A stretch of DNA of 63,062 bases from Ktedonobacterales bacterium (GTDB lineage: Bacteria; Chloroflexota; Ktedonobacteria; Ktedonobacterales; Ktedonobacteraceae), in contig DAIDJF010000028.1 of NCBI GenBank assembly GCA_027451525.1, positions 1 through 63,062 of the forward strand, in the 5' to 3' direction. The position numbers were made by a program, and so were the translations under genes. Positions 38,827-47,838 of this stretch are shown here, piece by piece. The notes beneath the pieces are model-generated. The model was not told where the DNA came from. It searched no databases and saw only the letters and a program-made list of their open reading frames with translations. Every line of letters starts with the position of its first letter. Position 1 is the first letter of the stretch.

Positions 38827-40587
38827 ATGGCAATCGCAGCAAAATTTATTCAACAGGCTACTATGACCGAACAGACAACAGCGCAGCACGAGACACCAAG
38901 AGAATTAGCAGGTAGTCATATTTTATGTGAAGCTCTTGTGCGTGAAGGGGTAACATTAATGTACGGTTACCCTGGTGGCGCGATTATGCCTTTTTATGAT
39001 GCAATTACCGATTACCCTGTCCTCCATCACGTATTGGTGCGCCACGAGCAGGCTGCTGCTCACGCGGCAGACGGTTATGCGCGTGTAACTGGTAAAGTTG
39101 GCGTGTGTATTGCCACCAGCGGGCCCGGCGCAACCAATCTGGTGACGGGACTGGCGACTGCATTTATGGACTCTATTCCAATGGTTGCGATTACTGGTCA
39201 GGTGGCGCGTCCTTTTATTGGGCGTGATGCCTTTCAGGAAACCGATGTGATCGGCATGACGCAGCCTGTCACCAAGCACAATTTCCTGGTGCGCAATGCC
39301 GACGAAATTGCCGATGTCGTACATGAGGCATTTCGAATTGCGCGTAGCGGACGGCCCGGCCCAGTCCTGATCGACGTTCCGAAGGATGTGTTGTTTGCGA
39401 AGACGATGTATCAGGCTTCCGCGACGGCAACCTCCGACGAAATTTTGCAGGCTCAGCCTGTGGAGCGACCTGCGGAGCATCTGCTGGCACAAGCCGCGCG
39501 TATGATTGCTCATGCGCAGCGTCCGTTGATTATGGCTGGTCATGGTATTATTCTCGCGAATGCGTATGATGAATTGCGAGCCTTTGCCGAGAAAACCTCA
39601 ACGCCAGTCATTACCACATTACTGGGCTTGAGCGCATTCCCTGATACGCATCCGTTGCAGATCGGCATGCCAGGTATGCATGGACCAGCCCATACCAACA
39701 AGGCGATTGGCGAGGCGGATCTGATTATCGGCGTGGGTATGCGTTTCGATGATCGCGTGACCGGAAAAGTAAGCGAGTTTGCGCCGAAAGCCAAGATCAT
39801 TCATATTGATATTGATGCCTCTGAGATGCATAAGGTTAAAGTCGCTGCTGTGCCGATAGTGGCGGATGCAAAAATTGCCTTGCAAGCTCTGACGGAGGTT
39901 GTCGCACCTGCCGATCATAGCGCGTGGCTCAGTGAGATTCGCTCATGGGAAGCGCAAAATAATGAGCGTGCCAAGAGTATTCAGCGCGAGGAGACAACCG
40001 CTCCTGACCCAATCAGCATTTTGGAAGCGATTCGCCAGTCTACCAATGGAGAGGGCATCGTCGTGTCGGATGTGGGTCAGCATCAGATGTGGACAGCACG
40101 TTTCTACCAGTGGACGCGCCCCAATAGCTATATCACCTCTGGCGGCCTGGGAACAATGGGCTTTGCGTTGCCAGCGGCGATGGGCGTGAAGATGGGTCTG
40201 CCCGATGTGCCCGTTTGGGTCGTTGCTGGTGATGGCGGCTTCCAGATGAACATTCAGGAACTGGCGACCCTGCAACAAGAGGGGATCACGCTCAAGGTCG
40301 CGATTATGAATAATGGCTATCTGGGCATGGTGCGCCAGTGGCAGCAGTTCTTCCATTCGCGCAACTATTCCGAGACGCCTATTACTGGTCCTGATTATAT
40401 TAAGCTGGCGGATGCCTATGGTCTAAAGGGAATGCGGGTGACACGCCGCGAGGATATTCCGGCTGCGATGAAGGAAGCGATGGAGACCGAAGGCACAGTG
40501 ATTATTGACTTTGTGATTGAGCCAGAAATGAACGTCTATCCGATGGTTGCTCCCGGCTCGGCGATCACGAATATGATTGAAGAGTAG
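38827..40587 (+). CDS. ilvB: Acetolactate synthase large (catalytic) subunit
   Basis: ThDP- and FAD-dependent enzyme making acetolactate and acetohydroxybutyrate, the first common step of branched-chain amino-acid synthesis. It has 586 residues in the standard three-domain order. Motifs include YGYPGGAIMPFYDAI with the catalytic Glu nearby (HEQAAAHAADGYARVTGKVG), and the ThDP-binding GDGGFQMNIQELATLQQEG...NNGYLGMVRQWQ. RBS AGGAGG lies just upstream of the ATG. It heads ilvB-ilvN-ilvC, whose transcription is probably controlled by the leader described above. Confidence 0.97.
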   Translation: MAIAAKFIQQATMTEQTTAQHETPRELAGSHILCEALVREGVTLMYGYPGGAIMPFYDAITDYPVLHHVLVRHEQAAAHAADGYARVTGKVGVCIATSGPGATNLVTGLATAFMDSIPMVAITGQVARPFIGRDAFQETDVIGMTQPVTKHNFLVRNADEIADVVHEAFRIARSGRPGPVLIDVPKDVLFAKTMYQASATATSDEILQAQPVERPAEHLLAQAARMIAHAQRPLIMAGHGIILANAYDELRAFAEKTSTPVITTLLGLSAFPDTHPLQIGMPGMHGPAHTNKAIGEADLIIGVGMRFDDRVTGKVSEFAPKAKIIHIDIDASEMHKVKVAAVPIVADAKIALQALTEVVAPADHSAWLSEIRSWEAQNNERAKSIQREETTAPDPISILEAIRQSTNGEGIVVSDVGQHQMWTARFYQWTRPNSYITSGGLGTMGFALPAAMGVKMGLPDVPVWVVAGDGGFQMNIQELATLQQEGITLKVAIMNNGYLGMVRQWQQFFHSRNYSETPITGPDYIKLADAYGLKGMRVTRREDIPAAMKEAMETEGTVIIDFVIEPEMNVYPMVAPGSAITNMIEE

Positions 40588-40606
40588 GTACGAGAGGAGC
40601 TACGGC

Positions 40607-41146
40607 ATGACAAAGCATGTGTTGTCTGTGGAGCGCGCGGGACATTCTAATGTTCCGGCTGGCGAGGAGCGTTCCTATACGTTCTTAATGAAGGTGAATG
40701 ATCGTCCGGGGTCAGTGGATCGTATTATCGGCCTTTTGCGCCGTCGTCGTGCCAACGTGCAAACGTTGATTCTGGAGCGTGGAACTAGCGCGGATATGGC
40801 ACGTATTACCGTGACAGGCGTGGACTCTGAGGTCGGTGTACATCATGTCATCGAGCAGTTGCGTAAGAACCCAGATGTACAAGATGTGTTATCCTTAGAG
40901 ACACAACACACCGTGATGCGTGAAATGGCCCTGGTGAAAGTCAACGCGAGTGCGCAGAGTGCCAATGATATCATCGAGTATGGCTTGTCCTTTGGCGCGC
41001 ACGTGGTAGATATGACGCCGGAGACGATTACGCTGGAAATCACGGGTAGCACCGAGAGCATTGAAAAGCTTATCGAGCAGTTGCAAGAATTTGGCATTCG
41101 TGAGATCGCACGCTCTGGATGCGTGGCGATGACACGTAGTGCGTAA
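40607..41146 (+). CDS. ilvN: Acetolactate synthase small (regulatory) subunit
   Basis: A 179-residue regulatory subunit with an N-terminal ACT domain, MKVNDRPGSVDRIIGLLRRRRANVQTLI, followed by the C-terminal ALS-specific domain. It binds the end product valine to inhibit IlvB. I chose ATG 40607 (GAGAGGAGC upstream) over the frame start at 40577, which overlaps ilvB. Confidence 0.95.
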   Translation: MTKHVLSVERAGHSNVPAGEERSYTFLMKVNDRPGSVDRIIGLLRRRRANVQTLILERGTSADMARITVTGVDSEVGVHHVIEQLRKNPDVQDVLSLETQHTVMREMALVKVNASAQSANDIIEYGLSFGAHVVDMTPETITLEITGSTESIEKLIEQLQEFGIREIARSGCVAMTRSA

Positions 41147-41253
41147 CAATGAGCCGCTGGCAGCAGCTTGTATGAGAGAGATACAGGTTGCTGCCAGCGA
41201 TACAAGAGAAAGCAGTGTGCGAGGAATTGCACCTATGTGAGGAGTGGTTTTTT

Positions 41254-42294
41254 ATGGCACGTATTTATTATGATGCAGACGCGAACCTGGAACTGATTCA
41301 GCAGAAGAAGATAGCGGTCATTGGCTATGGGAGTCAGGGTCATGCTCATGCGTTAAACATGCGCGATAGCGGCTGTGACGTTGTAGTTGGTTTGCCAAAG
41401 CACAGCTTGAGCCGTGCGAAGGCCGAGGCTGATGGCTTGCGCGTCTTGACACCCGCTCAGGCGGCTGAGCAGGCCGATGTTATCATGATTCTGATCCCTG
41501 ACCAGCATCATCGTCAGGTCTTCGAGCATGAGATCAAGCCTGGACTGGCAGCGGGGAAAATGCTCATGACCGCGCATGGTTTTAGCCTGCACTATTCACA
41601 GATTGTCCCGCCCGCGAATGTAGACGTGGCAATGGTTGCTCCCAAGAGTCCCGGTCATATGCTGCGTCGCCTGTATGTTGAAGGCGTGGGCGTGCCTTCT
41701 CTGTGGGCTGTGTATCAGGATGCCACTGGCAATGCTGAAGCTCTTACACTTGCTTATGCACGCGCTATTGGCTCGACGCGCGCGGGTGTCTTGCGCACAA
41801 CTATCGGCGAAGAGACCGAGACCGATCTCTTTGGCGAGCAGGCCGTGCTCTGTGGCGGCCTGACATCGCTGATTCGCAACGGCTTTGAGACGCTGGTCGA
41901 AGCTGGCTACCAGCCAGAGTTGGCCTATTTCGAGTGCATGCACGAGGTAAAGCTGATTGTTGACCTGATGTATCAGGGCGGTATGAGCTACATGCGTTAC
42001 TCGGTCAGCGATACGGCTGAGTATGGCGACTATGTTTCTGGCCCACGTGTGATCGATCAGCACGCACGTGATGAGATGCGCAAAGTGTTGAGCGAGATTC
42101 AGGATGGCACATTTGCCACGCGCTGGATTACGGAGAATCAGGCAGGGCGTCCTAGCTTCCTGGCAATGCGCCGCAAGGGTGCGCAGCATCAGATTGAGCA
42201 GGTTGGGCGCGAATTGCGTGCGATGATGCCCTGGCTAAATCCTGTGACTCAGCAGCCCGGAGCACCAGAAGAGAAGGCCGAAACGCCCCGCTAA
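41254..42294 (+). CDS. ilvC: Ketol-acid reductoisomerase, class I
   Basis: Converts acetolactate to dihydroxyisovalerate using NAD(P)H. The 346 residues show the Rossmann site [19 protein letters not shown] and the C-terminal knotted domain with [16 protein letters not shown] and [19 protein letters not shown]. The loop after the GYG site ([16 protein letters not shown]) carries Ser and Lys residues typical of NADPH binding. GAGGAG lies nine bases before ATG 41254; the frame is open from 41188. Completes the first steps with IlvB and IlvN; ilvD is not present here. Confidence 0.96.
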   Translation: MARIYYDADANLELIQQKKIAVIGYGSQGHAHALNMRDSGCDVVVGLPKHSLSRAKAEADGLRVLTPAQAAEQADVIMILIPDQHHRQVFEHEIKPGLAAGKMLMTAHGFSLHYSQIVPPANVDVAMVAPKSPGHMLRRLYVEGVGVPSLWAVYQDATGNAEALTLAYARAIGSTRAGVLRTTIGEETETDLFGEQAVLCGGLTSLIRNGFETLVEAGYQPELAYFECMHEVKLIVDLMYQGGMSYMRYSVSDTAEYGDYVSGPRVIDQHARDEMRKVLSEIQDGTFATRWITENQAGRPSFLAMRRKGAQHQIEQVGRELRAMMPWLNPVTQQPGAPEEKAETPR

Positions 42295-42320
42295 TAGCGG
42301 CCAATAGCGTCACCACAGCG

Positions 42321-42366
42321 TTTTTGTGTTTCAATGCCTCTCTAGAGATCCTTTGAAACACAAAAA
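42321..42366. repeat. Inverted repeat between ilvC and thrB
   Basis: TTTTTGTGTTTCAA (42321-42334) and TTGAAACACAAAAA (42353-42366) are a perfect 14-bp stem with an 18-nt loop. It may end the ilv operon; there is no T-run after it in the plus direction, but one precedes it on the other strand. Confidence 0.55.
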
Positions 42367-42460
42367 TGCAATGCTTTCCAGGCTTCATCTGTCCTCGTCG
42401 CTGACAAGCTACTATATAGGTAACAATTGATCTGCGTGTATGACTTTTGTCCTGTAGTGG

Positions 42461-42488
42461 TTGTGTTTGCGACGAGACGTGATACAAT
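42461..42488 (+). promoter_or_regulatory. Candidate promoter for thrB
   Basis: TTGTGT (42461-42466) and TACAAT (42483-42488), spaced by 16 bases, about 70 bp before thrB. In the leader a 29-codon ORF begins at 42526 behind AAAGG, but it contains no run of Thr or Ile codons. Confidence 0.4.
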
Positions 42489-42559
42489 AGACGTACTTTT
42501 TACCGTTGTTAGGAAAGGATGAGCAATGCACGTATCATCAGAAAGGCAGGTAGCCGCAG

Positions 42560-43606
42560 ATGGCACTGGTATTACCTGTCTCAGTCACTGTTCGTACTCC
42601 CGCTACGTCGGCTAATCTTGGCCCAGGTTTTGATAGTCTGGGACTGGCACTTCAGTTATATAATCGCTTTGAGGTGGAAGAAAGCGGGAATGATCCTCTA
42701 CATCCTCAGATTGAAGTAGAAGGCGCGTTAGGGGCGGATCTCTCCACTGGTGCGGATAACCTGTTTTTCCGCTCATTTGCTCTGCTCTTTGAGCGTCGTC
42801 AGGTTGAATTACCCTCTATTCGCATTCGCATGTCAATTCAGATTCCTCCCGGTTGTGGCCTGGGAAGCAGTGCAACTGCCGTTGTTGGTGGACTTATTGC
42901 CGCGAATGAATGGCTACGCATGCGTGGAATGGCCTCGCCGAAAGAAGATCTACTGGACCTGGCGGTCGAGGCGGAGGCTGGCAATCACCCTGATAACGTG
43001 GCTCCCGCTTTACTTGGTGGGCTTGTTGCGACAACGAACGTCGATGGCAAGATTCATGCCATTAAGACGCCCTTCCCCAATGACCTGAAAGCGGTGATCT
43101 TTACTCCTTCGTTCCCGATGGATACTGTCGAGGGACGAAAACTCCTTCCTGCCAGTTACCCAAAGGCTGATGTGACCTTTAATACTGGGCGTGTGGCACT
43201 TCTATTAACTGCGTTGCAGACAGGACGCTATGAGCTGATCGGTGAGGCCATGCAAGATCGTCTCCATCAACCCTATCGTCAGGCTCTGTTTCCTGCCATG
43301 CCCGATATCATTCAATCCGCCGTAGCCGCTGGAGCCTATGGTGCTTGCCTTTCTGGTGGAGGTTCATCGCTCATTGCTCTCACTGGAACTCGTTTTCGTG
43401 AAGTGTTGCATGCGATGCAACAGACTGCACATACTGTAGGAATACAGGGAACAGGCATGATCTTACGTGCTGATCAACACGGAGCGCGTGTGCTGAACAC
43501 ATCGCGTAGCCGTATACGAAAGGAAGTTAGCGCACGCAATGGCAATCAATTCTACTGGTCGCCCGACCGACCGGGAGGAGAACGAGGGGAACGCAACCTT
43601 GCGTAG
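42560..43606 (+). CDS. thrB: Homoserine kinase
   Basis: GHMP-fold kinase phosphorylating homoserine for threonine synthesis. The 348 residues contain the N-terminal PATSANLGPGFDSLG motif, the ATP loop IPPGCGLGSSATAVVGG, and the C-terminal GAYGACLSGGGSSLIAL. It is somewhat longer than the usual 300-310 residues because of a charged C-terminal tail (about 40 residues), which overlaps the thrC start. The start is uncertain only in the first few residues. It forms an operon with thrC. Confidence 0.95.
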   Translation: MALVLPVSVTVRTPATSANLGPGFDSLGLALQLYNRFEVEESGNDPLHPQIEVEGALGADLSTGADNLFFRSFALLFERRQVELPSIRIRMSIQIPPGCGLGSSATAVVGGLIAANEWLRMRGMASPKEDLLDLAVEAEAGNHPDNVAPALLGGLVATTNVDGKIHAIKTPFPNDLKAVIFTPSFPMDTVEGRKLLPASYPKADVTFNTGRVALLLTALQTGRYELIGEAMQDRLHQPYRQALFPAMPDIIQSAVAAGAYGACLSGGGSSLIALTGTRFREVLHAMQQTAHTVGIQGTGMILRADQHGARVLNTSRSRIRKEVSARNGNQFYWSPDRPGGERGERNLA

Positions 43607-45047
43607 CGGTTCTTTTGCGGACGTAGTTGAGGCTCTCTCCTCAACTACGCTGCGCTGCGTAGAATGCGCTGCTCTCTATCCCGCGATAGAGTTTGGGCCG
43701 GGAAGCTCAAAACCACTTCCCCGCTACCGCTGTGACTGTGGAGGTGTGCTGGATGTCGAAACGCGCTTTGTACTCCCTTCGTCATTCTCGCAAGACACGC
43801 TAAGCGGTCAGGACATGATGCAGTCGCTGCCGGATACTTCCAGCGACCTGCCACCAATCGCAGGTGCCGCATGGCGGCAACTCTTTGAAGAGCGAGTAGA
43901 GACTCCACCTATCTGGTCTGTTGGCTCTGATGAGATGTTGCTTGATAGTAGTGGCGTCTGGCGATATCGCGAGCTAATTCTGCCTGCTCCTGAACAGTAT
44001 GTCATCAGTCACCCAGAGGGCAACACGGGCCTGTATCCTGTTGGGCGCGAAAATTGTGGACCGGGACGTGTTGGACACCGGCAAGTTGGTCTCTACGCAG
44101 GATTGGATCGCTTCTTTTTAAAGCATGAGGGCGAGAATCCTTCTGGTAGCTTCAAAGATCGTGGCATGACGGTTGGGGTGACGATGGCGCATATGCTGGG
44201 GGCGAGTGCGGTAGCCTGTGCCTCTACGGGCAACACCTCGGCATCTCTGGCTTCCTATGCTGCCCAGGCTGGCATGCGCGGAATTGTCTTCCTGCCTGCT
44301 GGCAATGTCGCGGGGGGCAAGCTGGCGCAGTCACTGGCCTATGGCGCGACAACTGTGCAGATTGAGGGTGACTTCGATGATGCTATGCAGCTTGTCGAGC
44401 AGGTATGCAACGAACTGGGTATCTATTTGCTCAATTCGCTCAACCCATTTCGTGTCGAGGGCCAAAAAGCAATAGGTTTTGAGTTGTTGCAGCAGCTAGA
44501 CTGGCAAGCCCCCGATTGGCTGGTATTGCCAGCAGGCAATCTGGGCAATACATCCGCGATAGGCAAGGCATTCCGGCAGGCCTATCAGCTTTCTCTCATC
44601 GGCCATATGCCACGTATTGCCTCAATTCAGGCGGCAGGGGCCAATCCATTCTATCGCAGTTTCATGCGGGGCTTTGCCACACGCGAGACGGTGCAGGCTC
44701 ATACGCTGGCGACTGCGATTAAAATTGGCAATCCTGTCAGCTATACACGCGCGCGGCGAGTCATAGAGGAGAGCGATGGCATTGTGGAAGAGGTCACCGA
44801 TGAGGAAATTCTTGCCGCTAAGGCGATGATTGACCGCGCAGGCATCGGCTGTGAGCCTGCATCGGCTGCAACGCTGGCTGGTGTGCGCAAACTGGTCGCA
44901 CGCGGCGTTATCAAATCGGATGAGCGTGTAGTTGGCATCCTGACGGGCAATCTGCTTAAAGATAGCAAAACAGGCATTCCCCAAGAGGGAAGCCGCATGG
45001 TGGTTCAACCGACCATTGATGCGGTGCGAAAAGTGCTCAGCATGTAG
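43539..45047 (+). CDS. thrC: Threonine synthase with N-terminal zinc ribbon
   Basis: PLP enzyme converting O-phosphohomoserine to threonine, 502 residues. An N-terminal zinc-ribbon-like stretch, CVECAALYP...YRCDCGGVLDV, precedes the fold. The PLP lysine is in NPSGSFKDRGM, and the phosphate loop is near SGNTSASLASYA (CASTGNTS). Its start overlaps thrB by 68 bases, an unusual extent; AAAGGAAG lies 12 bases upstream. If a later start is used, the zinc ribbon would still be included. A perfect 10-bp hairpin lies at 43622-43649, just inside. Confidence 0.92.
   Translation: MAINSTGRPTDREENEGNATLRSGSFADVVEALSSTTLRCVECAALYPAIEFGPGSSKPLPRYRCDCGGVLDVETRFVLPSSFSQDTLSGQDMMQSLPDTSSDLPPIAGAAWRQLFEERVETPPIWSVGSDEMLLDSSGVWRYRELILPAPEQYVISHPEGNTGLYPVGRENCGPGRVGHRQVGLYAGLDRFFLKHEGENPSGSFKDRGMTVGVTMAHMLGASAVACASTGNTSASLASYAAQAGMRGIVFLPAGNVAGGKLAQSLAYGATTVQIEGDFDDAMQLVEQVCNELGIYLLNSLNPFRVEGQKAIGFELLQQLDWQAPDWLVLPAGNLGNTSAIGKAFRQAYQLSLIGHMPRIASIQAAGANPFYRSFMRGFATRETVQAHTLATAIKIGNPVSYTRARRVIEESDGIVEEVTDEEILAAKAMIDRAGIGCEPASAATLAGVRKLVARGVIKSDERVVGILTGNLLKDSKTGIPQEGSRMVVQPTIDAVRKVLSM
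43622..43649 (+). other. 10-bp hairpin within the 5' end of thrC
   Basis: CGTAGTTGAG (43622-43631) and CTCAACTACG (43640-43649) pair perfectly with an 8-nt loop (GCTCTCTC), about 15 bases after the thrB stop and inside the thrC coding region. It may affect thrB-thrC translational coupling. Confidence 0.5.
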
Positions 45048-45106
45048 CCACTATGCAAAACTGCCCATCAACCAGGGGCAAATGAAATTGTTGTAAGAGG
45101 GATATC

Positions 45107-47239
45107 GTGAATTTGTTACAGGTTCGGCATGCGCAAGATGACGCATCGGCTCCGACGAACCGCGCGACGTTGCGCCAATGGCTTTTCTCATGGGAAGCCT
45201 ATCTTGTCCTGCTTGTCGCAGGCTTTTTGCGCTTTTATCAGCTCAATACGACGGAGTTTGATGAAGATCAAGCTATGTTGTTTCGTCTGGCTCATGATGC
45301 TGTGCGCCATGGCCTGCTGGCAGTTACAAGCAACGCTGCATCTATCGGCATCTCGAATCCCCCAGGTGTGATCTATCTCTTCATGCCTGTTGCCTTTTTT
45401 ACAGCAAACCCATTAGGTGGAGCAATGCTGGTGAGTCTCTTTACCACTCTTGCCGCTTTGCTCACCTATATCTTTACCCGCCGCTACTATGGGCGTTTTG
45501 CGGGCACCGTTGCGGCCTTATTGTACGCAACGGCCGCCGAACCACTCAACTACGCGCGTTTCATCTGGCAGCCGAACCTGATGCCGCCTTTCGTTGTGCT
45601 GTTCATTCTGACCTTGTTCGTTGGCGTGGTGGAACGGCGCAAGGGCTGGTTATTTCCCGCATTGGTTCTCTTTGGTATTCTTTATCAAATGCATCCTACG
45701 ACGGTATTGCTCGCGGCTCCGCTGGTCCTTGCCCTCTTTCTGGCTCCTGGTACACTTCGGTGGCGTGACCTTCTCTTTGCAGGTATTCTTTTGCTCATTC
45801 TCTTCTTCCCCTATCTGCTTTGGGAGGTTGCGACGAAATTTGCTGACCTGCGTACTGTGTTCGCACTGGCGAAACAGCATGCCCATCTGGATAATCAGGC
45901 AATTCGTTTCTATATTCTCTTCCTGAGTCCCTACAATACTGTGCCCACGTATCCCTCCTCGTTATTGCGTCACGTTGCACCGTTGCTTTCCTGGCTACAT
46001 TATGTTGTCCCTCTATTGACGTTGGGGGGCTTCCTGCTAGCGATCTTACTACTGTTGCGTCCGACACATGTAATTGCAACGCTTGATGGACGCAGAAAAG
46101 CAGTGCAGGTGGGCATTGTCGGCATAATTCAGCGTTTTCTTGCCGATCCTTTCCGTTGTGGCCTGCTCCTGTTGCTCGTCTGGCAGCTTGTACCGCTGGC
46201 GGTGTTTTCACGGCACGCTGTAGACCTGCACGCGCAATACTTTTTTATGCTCATGCCTGGGCCATTTATTCTTGTTGGACTGTTTCTTTCGAAGTTCCTT
46301 GCCTGGTCACGTTCGCTTTTCAACAATGGCTTTTCGTTTGCACGTCTCTTCCCGTTGCTGATTGGCTTGCTCGTGGCGATCATCATTGGGGCGCAGTTTG
46401 TCGGTAGCACGGCTGCTATCGTGGATGCCAGTAGCGGTAATTTCAATGATCGAGCCTTCCAACCATATCCATATCACAATGACTTGCAATCGTTGCGCTC
46501 CGCGTTGCATGAAGCTGACACGCTGGCACTACACAATCATTTTAGCCGCGTGTATGTGACTACTGACGCGGCAACACAAACTGCCATGCGCTATCTGGCT
46601 GAGCAGATGCAGACGCCAACGACGCTCTTTGATGCAACACACTGCCTTGTTTTACCTGACCCCACGACTGGCCCAGCGGTTTTGCTGGTTGGTCCGTATG
46701 ATACATTAACCAATGCAATGCTGGCGCAGTTTGCGACGACAACGCTTGTAGATCATCCCGCGCGTCTGGGCGGAAATCCCTTCTCTTTATATATTGTCAA
46801 TACGCCTTCATCCTCACCGGCAACGCCTCAGGATGCTTTTGCGCATCACCTGCAATTAATAGACGCACATGCGCTTGCGCAGGTCCAAAGTACAAACTGG
46901 GCAGTAACACGCTGGAACCTGTTGCAACCAGAGCTACCTGCTCTTCGTACAACCTATAATTATCGTTTCCAGTCAACAGATGCTGCTGGTCAGACGCAAA
47001 CGAGTGTATGTACATTGACGACTGTTCGCGCAGGGGACCAATTGCTTGCCGCCTTTCCTATAGGCAAGACCGTATCGCCGTCAATGCACCTTGCAATACA
47101 AGCTGTTTTTTATGTTGTAACGCCTGCTAATCCAACCTATGGGCCGTTTCATTTAGAGACAGATAGTGAGTCCAGTACGCCCTGGCAGGGTTTACGAACC
47201 ACGCAGGGCAATGCAAGTATGATCGTTTCGTTGCGCTAA
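45107..47239 (+). CDS. Membrane glycosyltransferase, GT39/ArnT-like (GT-C)
   Basis: A 710-residue polytopic enzyme probably transferring a sugar from a polyprenyl carrier. The N-terminal loop carries the acidic motif ELNTTEFDEDQAMLF with Asp and Glu residues typical of the GT-C catalytic loop. Around eleven hydrophobic segments follow. The last 200 residues are a soluble domain. It starts with GTG at 45107, with AGAGGG four bases upstream, 59 bp after thrC. Acceptor and sugar are unknown. The assignment rests on topology and the acidic loop, not a strong signature. Confidence 0.8.
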   Translation: MNLLQVRHAQDDASAPTNRATLRQWLFSWEAYLVLLVAGFLRFYQLNTTEFDEDQAMLFRLAHDAVRHGLLAVTSNAASIGISNPPGVIYLFMPVAFFTANPLGGAMLVSLFTTLAALLTYIFTRRYYGRFAGTVAALLYATAAEPLNYARFIWQPNLMPPFVVLFILTLFVGVVERRKGWLFPALVLFGILYQMHPTTVLLAAPLVLALFLAPGTLRWRDLLFAGILLLILFFPYLLWEVATKFADLRTVFALAKQHAHLDNQAIRFYILFLSPYNTVPTYPSSLLRHVAPLLSWLHYVVPLLTLGGFLLAILLLLRPTHVIATLDGRRKAVQVGIVGIIQRFLADPFRCGLLLLLVWQLVPLAVFSRHAVDLHAQYFFMLMPGPFILVGLFLSKFLAWSRSLFNNGFSFARLFPLLIGLLVAIIIGAQFVGSTAAIVDASSGNFNDRAFQPYPYHNDLQSLRSALHEADTLALHNHFSRVYVTTDAATQTAMRYLAEQMQTPTTLFDATHCLVLPDPTTGPAVLLVGPYDTLTNAMLAQFATTTLVDHPARLGGNPFSLYIVNTPSSSPATPQDAFAHHLQLIDAHALAQVQSTNWAVTRWNLLQPELPALRTTYNYRFQSTDAAGQTQTSVCTLTTVRAGDQLLAAFPIGKTVSPSMHLAIQAVFYVVTPANPTYGPFHLETDSESSTPWQGLRTTQGNASMIVSLR

Positions 47240-47333
47240 GTATACACCTATCTACTGGCATAAGTGTGTTCATACTGCTACAATATATTTAGATCTGTTG
47301 TACAGATAGAACGGTGAGGCGTGGAGTGATGTT

Positions 47334-47792
47334 ATGCAGCAAAAAACGAGTTTGGGCAAAAACAAACAAAAATGGGCACTGATTCCACCCTGGGAGATGC
47401 CCTCTGATCCCGTAAAGGCTGTTTTTTGGTTTTTACGCTGGCTCCTGGCAATCACAGTGAATTTCTTCTGGATTCCCATTATTGTTATGGTGATTTATGA
47501 GGCGATTATTAACAGCAAAGTTGGTGGTGTGGGGTATGGTCTGATTAGCGGCGGTATTACACTGCTTGTCGGTCTGTTAGTGTGGGGTTTGCTTTTTGTG
47601 GTTTTGTTGGCTATACGTGTGACAACAGCGGTTGCGCATACCGTTTCCGAATTTGGACAGTCATACTATCGCGTGATGAATATGCCGTATCGGGAAACCG
47701 AGTATCAACCACGCAATGAAGCACTGAACGTCGTGGAAGGCACAATTACAGATTTGGAAGAAGAGCGTAAGAAGCGGAGGCGGAGCGAGTGA
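47334..47792 (+). CDS. Two-helix membrane protein, unknown function
   Basis: A 152-residue protein with a basic N-terminus, two long hydrophobic helices (FWFLRWLLAITVNFFWIPII... and LISGGITLLVGLLVWGLLFVVLLA, parts shown) and a charged C-terminal helix ending EERKKRRRSE. GGAG precedes the ATG. It is not assigned to a family. Confidence 0.72.
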   Translation: MQQKTSLGKNKQKWALIPPWEMPSDPVKAVFWFLRWLLAITVNFFWIPIIVMVIYEAIINSKVGGVGYGLISGGITLLVGLLVWGLLFVVLLAIRVTTAVAHTVSEFGQSYYRVMNMPYRETEYQPRNEALNVVEGTITDLEEERKKRRRSE

Positions 47793-47825
47793 CCGGAAAA
47801 CGCCCAATCAGCGTTTTCCGGTTTT
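47792..47825. terminator. Bidirectional hairpin terminator
   Basis: ACCGGAAAACGC (47792-47803) and GCGTTTTCCGGT (47811-47822) form a perfect 12-bp stem with a 7-nt loop and a short T tail. It lies between the membrane protein (plus) and manA (minus). Confidence 0.88.
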
Positions 47826-47838
47826 CTGCTTGTTTGAG

